Shown here: piece after piece, positions 19,753 through 30,264 of the stretch
Layout of the letters: each line of letters opens with the position of its first letter
Position numbering within the stretch: the stretch's first letter is position 1
Assembly (NCBI RefSeq): GCF_013705725.1
Contig: NZ_CP055481.1
Span: forward strand, 6,138,001 to 6,202,000
Reading direction: 5' to 3'
Source: Klebsiella sp. RHBSTW-00484
GTDB taxonomy: Bacteria > Pseudomonadota > Gammaproteobacteria > Enterobacterales > Enterobacteriaceae
Length of the DNA stretch: 64,000 bases
Translations under genes and position numbers: made by a program
Notes under the pieces: generated by a model
Seen by the model: only the letters and a program-made list of their open reading frames with translations
What the model was told of the DNA's origin: nothing
Database searches by the model: none

Positions 19753-20787
19753 ATGAATCACGCGATTACGATGGGTATTTTTTGGCATTTGATAGGTGCG
19801 GCCAGTGCAGCCTGTTTCTATGCCCCGTTCAAAAAAGTTAAACATTGGTCCTGGGAAACCATGTGGTCTATCGGCGGGATTGTCTCCTGGCTGATACTCC
19901 CCTGGGCCATCAGCGCCATGCTGCTCCCTGATTTTTGGGCCTACTACGGCTCCTTTAATGCCTCCACGCTCCTGCCGGTGTTCCTGTTCGGTGCGATGTG
20001 GGGTATCGGCAATATCAACTATGGCCTGACCATGCGCTATCTCGGCATGTCGATGGGGATCGGTATCGCCATTGGCATTACGTTGATTGTCGGCACGCTA
20101 ATGACCCCAATCCTCAACGGTCAATTCGATGTCTTAATTAACACTAAAGGCGGCCAAATGACGCTGCTCGGCGTGCTGGTTGCGGTGATTGGCGTGGGGA
20201 TAGTCACTCGCGCAGGCCAGCTCAAAGAGCGCAAAATGGGCATCAAAGCCGAAGACTTCAACCTGAAAAAGGGGCTGGTACTGGCGGTAATGTGCGGCAT
20301 TTTCTCGGCCGGTATGTCCTTTGCGATGAACGCTGCAAAACCGATGCATGAAGCCGCCGCCGCGCTCGGCGTTGACCCGCTCTACACCGCGCTGCCAAGC
20401 TACGTGGTGATTATGGGCGGCGGTGCGCTGGTCAACCTCGGTTTCTGCTTTATCCGCCTGGCAAAAGTGAAGAATCTGTCAGTAAAAGCCGACTTCTCGC
20501 TGGCAAAACCACTGATTATCAGCAATATCCTGCTTTCCGCATTGGGCGGCCTGATGTGGTATCTCCAGTTCTTCTTCTACGCCTGGGGCCACGCCAGCAT
20601 TCCGGCACAGTACGACTACATGAGCTGGATGCTGCATATGAGCTTCTATGTCTTGTGCGGCGGGCTGGTTGGCCTGGTGCTGAAAGAGTGGAACAACGCA
20701 GGACGTCGTCCGGTTGGCGTACTGAGCCTCGGCTGCGTGGTGATTATCATCGCTGCAAACATCGTCGGTCTGGGAATGGCCAACTAG
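19753..20787 (+). CDS. rhaT: L-rhamnose/proton symporter RhaT
   Basis: RhaT is an inner-membrane permease of the drug/metabolite superfamily with about ten helices. The ATG at 19753 follows GAGGATAGAATCA and gives 344 residues beginning [20 protein letters not shown], the E. coli length. It converges with rhaR, with five bases between stop codons. Expression in E. coli depends on RhaS and CRP. This genome also has an ABC-type rhamnose importer downstream of rhaD, so RhaT is one of two predicted uptake systems. Confidence 0.97.
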   Translation: MNHAITMGIFWHLIGAASAACFYAPFKKVKHWSWETMWSIGGIVSWLILPWAISAMLLPDFWAYYGSFNASTLLPVFLFGAMWGIGNINYGLTMRYLGMSMGIGIAIGITLIVGTLMTPILNGQFDVLINTKGGQMTLLGVLVAVIGVGIVTRAGQLKERKMGIKAEDFNLKKGLVLAVMCGIFSAGMSFAMNAAKPMHEAAAALGVDPLYTALPSYVVIMGGGALVNLGFCFIRLAKVKNLSVKADFSLAKPLIISNILLSALGGLMWYLQFFFYAWGHASIPAQYDYMSWMLHMSFYVLCGGLVGLVLKEWNNAGRRPVGVLSLGCVVIIIAANIVGLGMAN

Positions 20788-20792
20788 CTTCG

Positions 20793-21641
20793 TCAGGCGG
20801 CAGTGCGACTGCGCTGCCGCCACTGCCCCGGCGTCATGCCAATCTCACGGTTAAACACCACCGAAAAGTAGTTACTGTCCTCAAACCCGCACTGCATCGC
20901 CACTTCGCCAATCAGGCGTTCCGTATGCTGTAACAGATACTGAGCGTGGCAAATCCGCAGCTGGCGCAGATAGTGGTTGATGGTCATTCCCGTCTGCTGA
21001 CGAAACTGCTGGCGTAGCGCGCGTTCGCTGCACCCTTCGCGTTCACAAAATTTATCCAGAAAGAAAGGCCGGTTCAGGCTACCCGCCAGTTCGGTAAGCA
21101 GCTTATCGAGCAGCGCCTCGCTCTGGGTTGCCGCCAGATTATCGGTGGCATAGCGATAGCGCTGGAGGATAAGCACCAGTTGAGCAAACAGCAGCTCGGC
21201 CATGTCATTGGCCTGCGCATCGCTACGGCTACTCTCGTGCTCCAGCTGGGTTATCACCTGACGGACCTGAGCCATACCGCTGCTGCCAATTCGCCAGTGC
21301 GGGACCCACGGCGTACCGAACAGGCCGGGAATATGTGCCGCCCAGTCAAAATTGAGCCGTAGCCGATCCGGGCAATAAATCACGTTTTGCAGGACGAGAT
21401 CGTTCACCGAGGCGTAGGAGTGTTTATCTTCGGCGCGGATATAGAACAAATCGCCGCGCGTTATGCGCCACGGGCGATCGTTAAGGACGTGCAGGCCGTT
21501 GCCCCGCCACACCAGCACCAGTTCACAAAACTCATGGGTGTGTTCGGCAAAGACATTTTGCGGATAGCGATCCGCCACCGCCACAGCCTGGGCGGGGGAA
21601 GCAAAAAATTCATTTTTGCGAAGAATCAGCTGACCTGCCAC
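20793..21641 (-). CDS. rhaR: AraC-family activator of rhaSR, RhaR
   Basis: RhaR activates transcription of rhaSR in response to L-rhamnose. The 282 residues equal the E. coli length. The cupin-like rhamnose-binding domain ([25 protein letters not shown], residues ~22-46) is followed by two C-terminal helix-turn-helix units ([25 protein letters not shown] and [20 protein letters not shown]). It lies 73 bases downstream of rhaS in the same direction. Confidence 0.96.
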   Translation of the reverse strand: MAGQLILRKNEFFASPAQAVAVADRYPQNVFAEHTHEFCELVLVWRGNGLHVLNDRPWRITRGDLFYIRAEDKHSYASVNDLVLQNVIYCPDRLRLNFDWAAHIPGLFGTPWVPHWRIGSSGMAQVRQVITQLEHESSRSDAQANDMAELLFAQLVLILQRYRYATDNLAATQSEALLDKLLTELAGSLNRPFFLDKFCEREGCSERALRQQFRQQTGMTINHYLRQLRICHAQYLLQHTERLIGEVAMQCGFEDSNYFSVVFNREIGMTPGQWRQRSRTAA

Positions 21642-21714
21642 TCATCAACTCCAGACGCGAACAAACGCATCATTATTCGCGCTTATACCTGTTAATACGT
21701 TGACTGCTCTCGCG

Positions 21715-22551
21715 TTACTGAAGAATCGCGTCGCGCCCCTGGCGAATATCGCGCGGAGACCAGTCAAACTCCCGACGAAAAAGCGTCGAAAAGTGGTTAC
21801 TGTCGCCAAAACCACAGCGATACGCGATATCGGTCACGCTGTCATCACTATGGCGCAGCAGATGGCGTGCCTTTATCAGCCGCACCCGGTTCAGATAGCG
21901 CTGCGGCGTCAGGCCAGTTTGCTGTTTTAACTGGCGATGCAGAGTGCGCAGCGATAGCGAAAACTGCGCCGCCACCTCTTCCCAGCAGACATCTTCGGCA
22001 AAATGATCTTCCAGCCAGGCCATCAGGTGATTCAACCGCGCATCGTTATCCGCGCTTCCTTCAGCAAGGCTGCTTTTACGCAGTAGCACCAGCAACTGCA
22101 TAAAGAAAATCTCGCGGCTGGCGATGGAATGCATGTCCGAATCCGCACCAACATTTTCCATCTGGCCGACAATCTGGCGAACCTGCTGCAACGCGCTTTG
22201 GTTAACCCGCCAGTGTGAGAGGTAATTCCCCTCCTGCTCCTGCGGCAGCAGTTCATTCAGGCCGGACAAAAAGCGAAACGCGTCCGGCGCGCGATAAAGC
22301 ACATTGGTCAGGCATAAATTATCCGTGTGCTCGTAGAGATGGCGATCGTGATCGCGAATAAAACAGACCGACCCGCCGCTGATGGTATAGGGCTGACCGT
22401 TGAAAACATGAATTCCCGTACCGTGTTCGACGATAACAATTTCATGAAAATCATGATGATGCTCAGGAAAAGCCGATTGCGGGAGCCGCGGTTCAATGGC
22501 AACAGCAGAAACGCCGGACTTAAAGAAATCCACACTGTGCAACATGGTCAT
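21715..22551 (-). CDS. rhaS: AraC-family activator of rhaBAD and rhaT, RhaS
   Basis: RhaS with L-rhamnose activates rhaBAD and rhaT. The 278 residues equal the E. coli length and begin [22 protein letters not shown]. The cupin domain has [18 protein letters not shown]; the DNA-binding half has [21 protein letters not shown] and [24 protein letters not shown]. It is first in the rhaSR unit, divergent from rhaB over 311 bases of control sequence. Confidence 0.96.
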   Translation of the reverse strand: MTMLHSVDFFKSGVSAVAIEPRLPQSAFPEHHHDFHEIVIVEHGTGIHVFNGQPYTISGGSVCFIRDHDRHLYEHTDNLCLTNVLYRAPDAFRFLSGLNELLPQEQEGNYLSHWRVNQSALQQVRQIVGQMENVGADSDMHSIASREIFFMQLLVLLRKSSLAEGSADNDARLNHLMAWLEDHFAEDVCWEEVAAQFSLSLRTLHRQLKQQTGLTPQRYLNRVRLIKARHLLRHSDDSVTDIAYRCGFGDSNHFSTLFRREFDWSPRDIRQGRDAILQ

Positions 22552-22862
22552 AGCCGCTCCTCGAAATGAGAAAAATTATCAATCAGTGGTGCAAATAGTA
22601 ATTAAGGGTTGGCAATCCGGCCTTCAATTTTTGACTACAAAATTCGTAAAGCCTGCCGCTTTTTCAAGAAATGGCGGGAAAGATCGGGAACTGCGGACAA
22701 CATCACATCCCTCAGCGAGCCGCTGATAAAACGAAACTGTGACCTCCCTCACGGTCACCTTTGCTTTCTTGCCAGGGGCCAATTTTCCCTGTCAGTAACA
22801 AGAAGGTGAGTCAGCCGCGACTTTTTTAGACTGCTTGCAATGATTTTCACAAGGATCTTCCC
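22552..22862. promoter_or_regulatory. Divergent rhaSR-rhaBAD control region
   Basis: This 311-base gap has no gene. Near the rhaB side is TGTGA-CCTCCC-TCACG (22738-22753), a one-mismatch CRP site. Next is the RhaS site (separate entry), a TTTTTTAGACT segment around 22822-22832 that corresponds to the E. coli rhaBAD -10 region, and AAGGA before the rhaB ATG. The left 150 bases should hold the rhaSR promoter and RhaR site, which I cannot place precisely. Confidence 0.75.
22763..22812 (+). promoter_or_regulatory. RhaS-binding site of the rhaBAD promoter
   Basis: CTTGCCAGGGGCCAATTTTC and the following CTGTCAGTAACAAGAAGGTG align closely with the two RhaS half-sites of E. coli rhaBAD (CTGTCAGTAACGAGAAGGTC on the promoter-proximal side). 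Spacing to the -10 region is also preserved. The extent is approximate. Confidence 0.75.
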
Positions 22863-24329
22863 ATGAGTTTTCGTCATTGTGTCGCGGTTGATTTAGGCGC
22901 CTCCAGCGGGCGGGTGATGCTCGCCAGTTATGAACCCGGGCAGCAAACGCTGGCGCTGCGCGAAATTCACCGCTTTACCAATAGCCTACAGAAGGTAGAT
23001 GGCTTCGACTGCTGGGATATTGATAGCCTGGAAAATGAAATTCGCTGCGGCCTGGTGAAAGTATGCGAACAGGGCATCCTGATCGATAGCATCGGCATTG
23101 ATACCTGGGGCGTGGATTATGTCCTGCTGGATAAACAGGGTCAGCGCGTCGGCCTGCCGGTCTCTTATCGCGACTCCCGCACCCAGGGCCTGATGCGCCA
23201 TGCCGAAGAGCAGATGGGACGTGCGGACATCTATCGCCGCAGCGGTATTCAGTTTCTGCCGTTTAACACTCTTTATCAGCTTCGCGCGCTGGTTGAACAG
23301 CAGCCGGAGCTGGTCAGCCAGGCCGCGCACGCGCTGCTGATCCCGGACTACCTTAGCTTTCGCCTGACCGGCAAAATGAACTGGGAATACACCAACGCCA
23401 CCACCACACAGCTGGTCAATATCAATAGCGATAACTGGGATGAAGAGCTGCTGAACTGGACCGGCGCGCCGCGCGAATGGTTCGGTACGCCGACGCACCC
23501 GGGCAACGTTATCGGCCACTGGATTTGCCCGCAGGGAAATCATATTCCGGTAGTTGCCGTCGCCAGCCACGATACCGCCAGCGCGGTTATCGCTTCGCCG
23601 TTAGCCAGCAAAAATGCCGCCTACCTCTCTTCCGGCACCTGGTCGCTAATGGGCTTTGAAAGCAAAACCCCCTGCACCAGCGACGAAGCGTTGAAGGCCA
23701 ATATCACCAATGAAGGCGGAGCTGAAGGCCGCTATCGGGTGCTGAAAAATATCATGGGCCTGTGGCTGCTCCAGCGGGTGCTGAAAGAGCAAAACGTCGG
23801 TGACCTGTCGGCGCTGATTGCCCGCACGGCGGCGCTTCCAGCCTGCCGTTTCGTTATTGATTGCAACGACGACCGCTTTATCAACCCGGACAACATGAGC
23901 GCTGAAATTCAGGCCGCCTGCCGCGAATCCGGGCAGCCGGTTCCTGCCAGCGACGCCGAACTGGCGCGCTGTATTTTCGACAGCTTAGCGCTGCTCTACG
24001 CCCGAGTGCTCAACGAACTGTCGGCGCTTCGCGACCAGCCATTCAGTCAGCTGCATATCGTCGGCGGCGGCTGCCAGAACGAACTGCTTAACCAGCTGTG
24101 CGCCGACGCCTGCGGCATCACCGTGGTCGCGGGCCCCATTGAGGCCTCTACGCTGGGCAATATCGGCATCCAGTTAATGACCCTCGACGAGCTACATAAC
24201 GTCGATGAATTCCGTCAAGTGGTGCGGCAAAACTACGCCCTCACCACTTTTACCCCTCATCCTGAAAGTGAAATTGCCCGCTTCATCGCGCAGTTTCAGC
24301 CACAACAGACCAAGGAGCTTTGCGCATGA
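22863..24329 (+). CDS. rhaB: L-rhamnulokinase
   Basis: RhaB phosphorylates L-rhamnulose at C1 with ATP. It is a FGGY-family kinase with two actin-like domains. The 488 residues are one short of E. coli. The N-terminal [12 protein letters not shown] is the first phosphate motif, ASHDTASAV holds the catalytic Asp, and SSGTWSLMG and [17 protein letters not shown] are the second-domain nucleotide motifs. Its stop overlaps the rhaA ATG (ATGA), so rhaB and rhaA are translationally coupled. Confidence 0.98.
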   Translation: MSFRHCVAVDLGASSGRVMLASYEPGQQTLALREIHRFTNSLQKVDGFDCWDIDSLENEIRCGLVKVCEQGILIDSIGIDTWGVDYVLLDKQGQRVGLPVSYRDSRTQGLMRHAEEQMGRADIYRRSGIQFLPFNTLYQLRALVEQQPELVSQAAHALLIPDYLSFRLTGKMNWEYTNATTTQLVNINSDNWDEELLNWTGAPREWFGTPTHPGNVIGHWICPQGNHIPVVAVASHDTASAVIASPLASKNAAYLSSGTWSLMGFESKTPCTSDEALKANITNEGGAEGRYRVLKNIMGLWLLQRVLKEQNVGDLSALIARTAALPACRFVIDCNDDRFINPDNMSAEIQAACRESGQPVPASDAELARCIFDSLALLYARVLNELSALRDQPFSQLHIVGGGCQNELLNQLCADACGITVVAGPIEASTLGNIGIQLMTLDELHNVDEFRQVVRQNYALTTFTPHPESEIARFIAQFQPQQTKELCA

Positions 24330-25585
24330 CCACTCAACTTGAACAAGCCTGGGAAATTGCCAAACAGCGCTACGCCAGCGTCGGCGTGGACGTCGAGGAG
24401 GCCTTGCGCCAGCTGGACCGCCTGCCTGTTTCCATGCACTGCTGGCAGGGCGATGACGTCGTCGGTTTTGAAAACCCGGAAGGGAGCCTGACCGGCGGTA
24501 TTCAGGCCACCGGCAACTATCCGGGCAAAGCGCGTAACGCCACCGAGCTGCGCGCTGACCTTGAGCAGGCGCTGAGCCTGATTCCGGGGCCAAAACGCCT
24601 GAACCTGCACGCGCTCTATCTGGAATCCGAAACGCCGGTACCGCGTAATGAAATCAAGCCGGAACACTTTAAAAACTGGGTTGAGTGGGCGAAAACCAAC
24701 AAGCTGGGGCTGGATTTTAACCCTTCCTGCTTCTCGCATCCGCTGAGCGCCGACGGCTTTACGCTGTCGCACGCTAACGATGAAATCCGCCAGTTCTGGA
24801 TCGACCACTGCAAGGCCAGCCGCCGCGTTTCCGCGTATTTCGGCGAGCAGCTGGGCACACCGTCGGTGATGAATATCTGGATCCCGGACGGCATGAAAGA
24901 TATCACCGTTGACCGCTTTGCTCCGCGCCAGCGTCTGCTGAATGCGCTTGATGAAGTGATCAGCGAAAAATTCGACCCGGCGCATCACATTGATGCCGTG
25001 GAGAGCAAGCTGTTCGGGATCGGCGCAGAGAGCTACACCGTCGGCTCCAATGAGTTCTATATGGGTTACGCCACCAGCCGCCAGACCGCCCTGTGCCTGG
25101 ATGCCGGTCACTTCCACCCGACGGAAGTAATCTCCGACAAAATCTCCGCCGCGATGCTCTATATCCCACGCCTGCTGCTGCACGTGAGCCGCCCGGTGCG
25201 CTGGGACAGCGACCACGTGGTGCTGCTGGATGACGAAACGCAGGCTATCGCCAGCGAGATTATCCGTCACGACCTGTTCGACCGCGTGCATATCGGCCTC
25301 GATTTCTTCGATGCCTCCATCAACCGCATCGCGGCGTGGGTCATTGGTACCCGCAATATGAAGAAAGCGCTGCTGCGCGCCCTGCTGGAACCGACTGAAC
25401 AATTGCGTCAGCTGGAAGTTGACGGCGATTACACCGCCCGCCTGGCGCTGCTGGAAGAACAGAAGTGTCTGCCGTGGCAGGCCATCTGGGAGATGTATTG
25501 CCAGCGTAACGATACTCCGGCGGGGAGCCAGTGGCTGGATAGCGTGCGGGCTTATGAGAAAGACGTTCTGAGCCAGCGCGGGTAA
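24326..25585 (+). CDS. rhaA: L-rhamnose isomerase
   Basis: RhaA interconverts L-rhamnose and L-rhamnulose using Mn2+/Zn2+. The ATG at 24326 ([17 protein letters not shown]) gives 419 residues, exactly the E. coli length. Conserved blocks include [69 protein letters not shown] and [16 protein letters not shown], which supply the metal ligands. Two in-frame codons upstream lie within rhaB and are not needed. A palindromic repeat separates it from rhaD. Confidence 0.98.
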   Translation: MTTQLEQAWEIAKQRYASVGVDVEEALRQLDRLPVSMHCWQGDDVVGFENPEGSLTGGIQATGNYPGKARNATELRADLEQALSLIPGPKRLNLHALYLESETPVPRNEIKPEHFKNWVEWAKTNKLGLDFNPSCFSHPLSADGFTLSHANDEIRQFWIDHCKASRRVSAYFGEQLGTPSVMNIWIPDGMKDITVDRFAPRQRLLNALDEVISEKFDPAHHIDAVESKLFGIGAESYTVGSNEFYMGYATSRQTALCLDAGHFHPTEVISDKISAAMLYIPRLLLHVSRPVRWDSDHVVLLDDETQAIASEIIRHDLFDRVHIGLDFFDASINRIAAWVIGTRNMKKALLRALLEPTEQLRQLEVDGDYTARLALLEEQKCLPWQAIWEMYCQRNDTPAGSQWLDSVRAYEKDVLSQRG

Positions 25586-25586
25586 A

Positions 25587-25707
25587 CCCTCACCCCGGCC
25601 CTCTCCCTGGAAGGGAGAGGGAGAAAACCAGGCCTTCTGCGCGATGTTGCCAGAGCGCACCGAACAGTTCCCTCGCCCCTTTGGGGAGAGGGTTAGGGTG
25701 AGGGGAC
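25587..25707. repeat. GC-rich palindromic intergenic repeat, copy A (rhaA-rhaD)
   Basis: The 121-base element starts CCCTCACCCCGGCCCTCTCC and ends GAGAGGGTTAGGGTGAGGGG, so its ends are inverted. Each half contains its own short hairpin (CCCTCTCCC/GGGAGAGGG; CCCCTTTGGGG). The middle 45 bases are unique to this copy. Two shorter copies lie further on in the same gene cluster. It would form strong secondary structure in the polycistronic mRNA. Confidence 0.88.
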
Positions 25708-25741
25708 AACCCCGCACCGAATTAACAGGAAACACAAGACT

Positions 25742-26572
25742 ATGCAGACCATTATCGACTCCTGGTTCGTCCAGGGCATGATTAAAGCCACTTCCGACGC
25801 CTGGCTGAAAGGCTGGGACGAGCGCAACGGCGGCAACCTGACGCTGCGCCTCGATGAAGCGGATATCGAACCTTATGCAGCGGATTTCCACGCTAAACCG
25901 CGCTATATCGCCCTGAGCCAGCCGATGCCAACGCTGGCCAATCAGCCGTTTATCGTGACCGGTTCCGGCAAATTCTTCCGCAACGTCCAGCTCGACCCGG
26001 CCGCTAACCTCGGCGTAGTAAAAGTCGACAGCGACGGCGCGGGATACCATATTTTGTGGGGCCTGACTCACGACGCGGTACCGACTTCCGAACTGCCAGC
26101 GCACTTCCTGTCCCATAGCGAGCGCATCAAGCTGACCAACGGCAAAGACCGTGTGATCATGCACTGCCACGCCACCAACTTGATCGCCCTGACCTACGTG
26201 CTGGAGAACAATAGCGAGTTGTTCACCCGCAAACTGTGGGAAGGCAGCACCGAATGCCTGGTGGTATTCCCGGACGGCGTCGGCATTCTGCCGTGGATGG
26301 TGCCGGGTACCGACGAAATCGGCCAGGCTACCGCCGAGGCCATGCAGAAACACTCGCTGGTGCTGTGGCCGTTCCACGGCGTCTTCGGCAGCGGCCCCAA
26401 TCTGGACGAAACCTTCGGCCTGATCGATACCGCCGAGAAATCCGCCGAGGTGCTGGTGAAAGTCTATTCAATGGGTGGCATGAAACAAACCATCACCCGT
26501 GAAGAGCTGGTCGCCCTTGGCAAACGCTTTAATGTTCAACCAATGCAGTCCGCGTTAGATCTTTATCAATAA
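25742..26572 (+). CDS. rhaD: L-rhamnulose-1-phosphate aldolase
   Basis: RhaD is a class II zinc aldolase that splits L-rhamnulose 1-phosphate into dihydroxyacetone phosphate and L-lactaldehyde. It has 276 residues, two more than E. coli. [14 protein letters not shown] binds phosphate, TSELPAHF holds the catalytic Glu near 117, VIMHCHATN supplies two zinc His, and WPFHGVFG the third. The start follows a GGAAACACAAGACT leader. The lactaldehyde product is probably handled by the alcohol dehydrogenase encoded downstream. Confidence 0.98.
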   Translation: MQTIIDSWFVQGMIKATSDAWLKGWDERNGGNLTLRLDEADIEPYAADFHAKPRYIALSQPMPTLANQPFIVTGSGKFFRNVQLDPAANLGVVKVDSDGAGYHILWGLTHDAVPTSELPAHFLSHSERIKLTNGKDRVIMHCHATNLIALTYVLENNSELFTRKLWEGSTECLVVFPDGVGILPWMVPGTDEIGQATAEAMQKHSLVLWPFHGVFGSGPNLDETFGLIDTAEKSAEVLVKVYSMGGMKQTITREELVALGKRFNVQPMQSALDLYQ

Positions 26573-26653
26573 TAACATCGCGCCCCGCTCACCGAGACGG
26601 GGCGAAAAATCACCTGCAAACCCTACAAAACTGACTCATGTGGAGTAAAAGCA

Positions 26654-27640
26654 ATGAAAATAAAGACAAGCTTGATCCTCACCGTTGCCGCCATGGCGTT
26701 GTCCGGTTCCGCTTTAGCTGAAGTTAAAATTGCCCTCGTGGCAAAATCATTGGGAAATGGATTCTTCGAAGCAGCGAACGTTGGCGCGCAGGAGGCAGCC
26801 AAAGAGTTAGGCGATGTAAAAGTTATCTATACCGGCCCGACCACCACCACGGCCGAAGCGCAGATCGAAGTGCTGAATGGATTGATCGCCCAAGGGGTGG
26901 ATGCGATCGCGATTTCCGCTAACGATCCCGACGCCGTGGTGCCGGTGCTGAAAAAAGCGATGCAGCGCGGCATTAAGGTGGTCTCCTGGGACTCCGGCGT
27001 CGCGCCTGCGGGCCGCCAGATCCACCTAAATCCGTCCAACAACGCGCTGATTGGCGAAACCAACGTCAAGCTCGCCGCCGATGCGCTGAAAGCGCTCAAT
27101 GTGGAAAAAGGCGATGTGGCGATTTTAAGCGCCACGCCAACTTCCACTAACCAGAACATCTGGATTGCGGAGATGAAAAAGGTGCTGCCGCAGTACCCGT
27201 CCGTCAATCTGGTCACCGTCGCCTACGGTGACGATCTGTCCGATAAAAGCTACCGCGAAGCGGTGGGTCTGCTGAAGTCATATCCTGATCTGAAAGTGAT
27301 TGTTTCGCCTTCATCGGTGGGGATCGTTGCCGCCGCGCAGGCGGTGAAGGATCAGGGCAAAATCGGCAAGGTGTACGTGACCGGGCTGGGGCTGCCGTCG
27401 GAAATGGCCGGGGCGATTAAATCCGGCGCCAGCAAAAGCTTTGCCATCTGGAATCCGATTGACCTCGGTTACGCCGCCACTTACCTGGCGGATGATTTAG
27501 TCAAAGGCACGGCGACCAAAACCGAAGCCAATATGGGCAAGCTGGGCAAAGTGAAGCTGGATGTCGACGGTAACGGTGCGATGGCCGAGCCGTTCGTCTA
27601 CGATGCCAGCAACATCGATAAGTTCTCGAAGATTTTCTAA
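26654..27640 (+). CDS. Rhamnose ABC transporter, periplasmic binding protein
   Basis: The 328-residue protein has a signal peptide (MKIKTSLILTVAAMALSGSALA, cleavage after residue 22) and a Peripla_BP_4 sugar-binding fold (VKIALVAKSLGNGFF, AISANDPDAVVPVLKKAMQRG, WDSGV). It resembles RhaS of the Rhizobium rhaSTPQ importer; that symbol is not used here because it would collide with the activator rhaS. Position after rhaD and before a matching ATPase and two permeases supports L-rhamnose as ligand. Autoinducer-2 or another deoxy sugar is a less likely alternative. Its mRNA is followed by a palindromic repeat that may protect this abundant protein's message. Confidence 0.88.
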   Translation: MKIKTSLILTVAAMALSGSALAEVKIALVAKSLGNGFFEAANVGAQEAAKELGDVKVIYTGPTTTTAEAQIEVLNGLIAQGVDAIAISANDPDAVVPVLKKAMQRGIKVVSWDSGVAPAGRQIHLNPSNNALIGETNVKLAADALKALNVEKGDVAILSATPTSTNQNIWIAEMKKVLPQYPSVNLVTVAYGDDLSDKSYREAVGLLKSYPDLKVIVSPSSVGIVAAAQAVKDQGKIGKVYVTGLGLPSEMAGAIKSGASKSFAIWNPIDLGYAATYLADDLVKGTATKTEANMGKLGKVKLDVDGNGAMAEPFVYDASNIDKFSKIF

Positions 27641-27648
27641 TCCCTGTT

Positions 27649-27728
27649 CCCTCACCCCGGCCCTCTCCCAAAGGGAGAGGGAGCAAACCATTCCCTCGCC
27701 CCTTTGGGGAGAGGGTTAGGGTGAGGGG
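27649..27728. repeat. GC-rich palindromic intergenic repeat, copy B
   Basis: The 80-base element has the same ends as copy A (CCCTCACCCCGGCCCTCTCC and GAGAGGGTTAGGGTGAGGGG) but a shorter centre. It contains two hairpins (CCCTCTCCC/GGGAGAGGG and CCCCTTTGGGG) and lies between the binding-protein and ATPase genes. Confidence 0.88.
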
Positions 27729-27748
27729 CGATTTTACGGAGAACTATC

Positions 27749-29260
27749 ATGTCAGCATCCACCCCACTGCTGTCGCTGAAGGGCATCACCAAGATTTTTC
27801 CCGGTGTGCGCGCCCTTGAGAACGTGCAGCTCGATCTCTGGCCCGGCAAAGTAACCGCCTTAATCGGCGAAAACGGCGCAGGAAAATCCACGCTGGTCAA
27901 AGTGATGACCGGTATTTATCAGCCCGAAGAGGGCGAAATTCTCTATAAAGCGATCCCTATCCAGCTGCCGAACCCGGAGTCGGCGCACAAGGTGGGGATC
28001 ACCGCTATTCATCAGGAAACCGTGCTATTTGATGAGCTGTCGGTCACCGAAAATATTTTCGTCGGCCAGTATCTGCATACCGGCCTGCTGAAAAAACTCG
28101 ACTGGCCTGCGATGCACCGCAAAGCCAGCGAGATCCTCAATCGCCTTGAGGTGCAGATTGACCCGCGCGCGACGCTGAAAACCCTCAGCATCGCCCAGCG
28201 CCATATGGTGGCCATTGCCCGGGCGCTCTCCTTTGAAGCTCAGGTGGTGATCCTCGATGAACCGACAGCGGCGCTCTCCCAACATGAAATTCTGGAGTTT
28301 TATCAAATCGTTGAGCGCCTGAAGCAGGACGGAAAAGCGATTCTGTTTATCTCGCATAAGTTCGATGAGATTTTCGAACTGGCGGACTACTACACCATTC
28401 TGCGCGATGGCGTGTACGTCAGCTCCGGGGCGATTAACGACATCACCGAAGAACGGATGGTGGCGATGATGGTCGGTCGCGCCATTACGCAAACCTACCC
28501 GAAAGTCGACTGTACCCCAGGGGAAACGGTGCTGGAGGTGAAAGATCTCTGCCACCCTACCGAATTCGCCCATATCAACTTCAGCCTGCGCAAAGGGGAA
28601 ATTCTCGGCTTTTACGGCCTGGTCGGTGCCGGACGTACCGAGCTGATGCAGGCGCTTTCCGGTGTATCGCATCCCTCTTCCGGCGAGATCGTGCTGAAGG
28701 GCAAAGCGATGCGTTTTCGCCAGCCTGCCGACGCCATCAGCGCCGGTATCGTCTGCGTCCCGGAAGAGCGGCAGAAACAGGGTGCGATTATCGCCCTGCC
28801 GATCGCCCAGAACATCAGCCTGCCGCAGCTCAGCAAACTGAACGCCAACGGGGTGCTGAACGACGCCCGCGAATGGCGGCTGGCGGATGAGTACGCCTCG
28901 CGCCTGCAGGTCAAAGCCTTTAGCTGGCGACAGGCGGTAGAGACCCTCTCCGGCGGCAATCAGCAAAAAGTGGTGATCGGCAAATGGCTGGCGACCCATC
29001 CGGAGGTGATTATCCTCGACGAGCCGACCAAAGGCATCGATATCGGCTCCAAAGCGGCGGTGCACCAATTTATGTCCGAGCTGGTCAGCCAAGGGCTGGC
29101 AGTGATCATGGTTTCTTCGGAGCTGCCGGAAGTGATGGGTATGGCTGACCGGATTATCGTGATGCACGAAGGGCTGATGGTCGCCGAGTATCAGGCCGGT
29201 GAGGCCACGGCAGAAACCATCGTCAGCGCCGCCAGCGGCGTCAGTCAGGAGGCCGCGTAA
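27749..29260 (+). CDS. Rhamnose ABC transporter, duplicated ATP-binding subunit
   Basis: The 503-residue cytoplasmic subunit has two fused ABC domains, typical of ribose/rhamnose-type importers. Domain 1 (residues ~8-240) has Walker A GENGAGKST, a degenerate signature LSIAQRHMV and Walker B VVILDEPTAALS. Domain 2 (~255-500) has the atypical Walker A GLVGAGRTE common in this family's second domain, a good signature LSGGNQQKV, and IIILDEPTKGID. It is inferred to energise the two permeases encoded next. The stop overlaps the next start (TAATG), so translation is coupled. Confidence 0.93.
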   Translation: MSASTPLLSLKGITKIFPGVRALENVQLDLWPGKVTALIGENGAGKSTLVKVMTGIYQPEEGEILYKAIPIQLPNPESAHKVGITAIHQETVLFDELSVTENIFVGQYLHTGLLKKLDWPAMHRKASEILNRLEVQIDPRATLKTLSIAQRHMVAIARALSFEAQVVILDEPTAALSQHEILEFYQIVERLKQDGKAILFISHKFDEIFELADYYTILRDGVYVSSGAINDITEERMVAMMVGRAITQTYPKVDCTPGETVLEVKDLCHPTEFAHINFSLRKGEILGFYGLVGAGRTELMQALSGVSHPSSGEIVLKGKAMRFRQPADAISAGIVCVPEERQKQGAIIALPIAQNISLPQLSKLNANGVLNDAREWRLADEYASRLQVKAFSWRQAVETLSGGNQQKVVIGKWLATHPEVIILDEPTKGIDIGSKAAVHQFMSELVSQGLAVIMVSSELPEVMGMADRIIVMHEGLMVAEYQAGEATAETIVSAASGVSQEAA

Positions 29261-30264
29261 TGGGCAAACAACTGCTTAAACACCGCGAAGCGCTGCTGGC
29301 GGCGGTCATCATTTTGATGATCGGCGCGATAGGCAGTCGGGTGCCGTCGTTTATCGCCCCAGGCAATCTGGTGGAGATGTTTAACGACACCTCGATTCTC
29401 ATCATCCTCGCTCTCGGCCAGATGATGGTGCTGCTCACCAAAGGTATCGATCTGTCGATGGCCGCCAACCTGGCGCTCACCGGGATGATCGTCGCCCTGC
29501 TCAACGCCCACTATCCGGGGATTCCCGTGGTGGCGCTGTTGGCGCTGGCAACCCTGCTTGGGCTGCTGATGGGGGTGATTAACGGCCTGCTGGTCTGGCG
29601 GCTCGGCATCCCGGCCATCGTGGTGACGCTCGGCACCATGAGCATTTACCGGGGGATTATTTTCCTGCTCTCCGACGGCGGTTGGGTTAACTCGCACCAG
29701 ATGAGCGCTGACTTTCTCGGCCTGCCGCGCGCCTCGCTGTTGGGCCTGCCGCTGCTGAGCTGGTGCGCCATCACCGCACTCTTGCTGGTCGGCTATTTCT
29801 TACGCTTCAGCCGCACCGGGCGAGCGCTGTACACCGCTGGCGGCAACGCCACGGCGGCGTACTACACCGGGATTAATGCCGGGAAAATGCAGTTCATCAG
29901 CTTCTGCCTTTCCGGCGCGCTGGCCGGGTTCTGCGGCTACCTGTGGATCTCACGCTTTGCCGTCGCCTACGTCGATGTCGCCAACGGTTTCGAACTGCAG
30001 GTGGTCGCCGCCTGCGTGATCGGCGGTATCAGCACCATGGGCGGAACCGGTCGGGTGCTCGGCTGCCTGTGCGGTGCCTTGTTCCTCGGCGTTATCAATA
30101 ACGCGCTGCCGGTGATCGGCATTTCGCCGTTCTGGCAAATGGCGATTTCCGGCGCGGTTATCGTGATTGCGGTGCTGCTTAACGAGCGCGGCAATAAAGG
30201 TCACGGGCGGTTAATCCTGCGCAACGCGGCATTAGCCCGACAGAAACAGGCGGTGAAATCATGA
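29260..30264 (+). CDS. Rhamnose ABC transporter, permease 1 (RhaP-type)
   Basis: The 334-residue inner-membrane permease of the BPD_transp_2 (ribose RbsC-like) family has about eight to ten hydrophobic helices. Family blocks are LVEMFNDTSILIILALGQMMVLLTKGIDLS, NAHYPGIPVV and VAACVIGGISTMGGTGRVLG. It begins at an ATG overlapping the ATPase stop and overlaps permease 2 by four bases. The heteromeric permease pair is the usual arrangement of rhamnose importers. Which permease corresponds to RhaP and which to RhaQ is assigned by order only. Confidence 0.9.
   Translation: MGKQLLKHREALLAAVIILMIGAIGSRVPSFIAPGNLVEMFNDTSILIILALGQMMVLLTKGIDLSMAANLALTGMIVALLNAHYPGIPVVALLALATLLGLLMGVINGLLVWRLGIPAIVVTLGTMSIYRGIIFLLSDGGWVNSHQMSADFLGLPRASLLGLPLLSWCAITALLLVGYFLRFSRTGRALYTAGGNATAAYYTGINAGKMQFISFCLSGALAGFCGYLWISRFAVAYVDVANGFELQVVAACVIGGISTMGGTGRVLGCLCGALFLGVINNALPVIGISPFWQMAISGAVIVIAVLLNERGNKGHGRLILRNAALARQKQAVKS

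Noticed and set aside
24296..26377. A 693-codon open frame on the minus strand across rhaA and rhaD
   Set aside because: It is antisense to two well-conserved enzymes with full motifs, and its translation has no recognisable domain; GC-rich codon usage creates such shadow frames.
28025..29167. A 380-codon minus-strand frame inside the ABC ATPase gene
   Set aside because: It is antisense to an intact duplicated ABC protein and its composition (His- and Asp-rich) is that of a mirrored frame.
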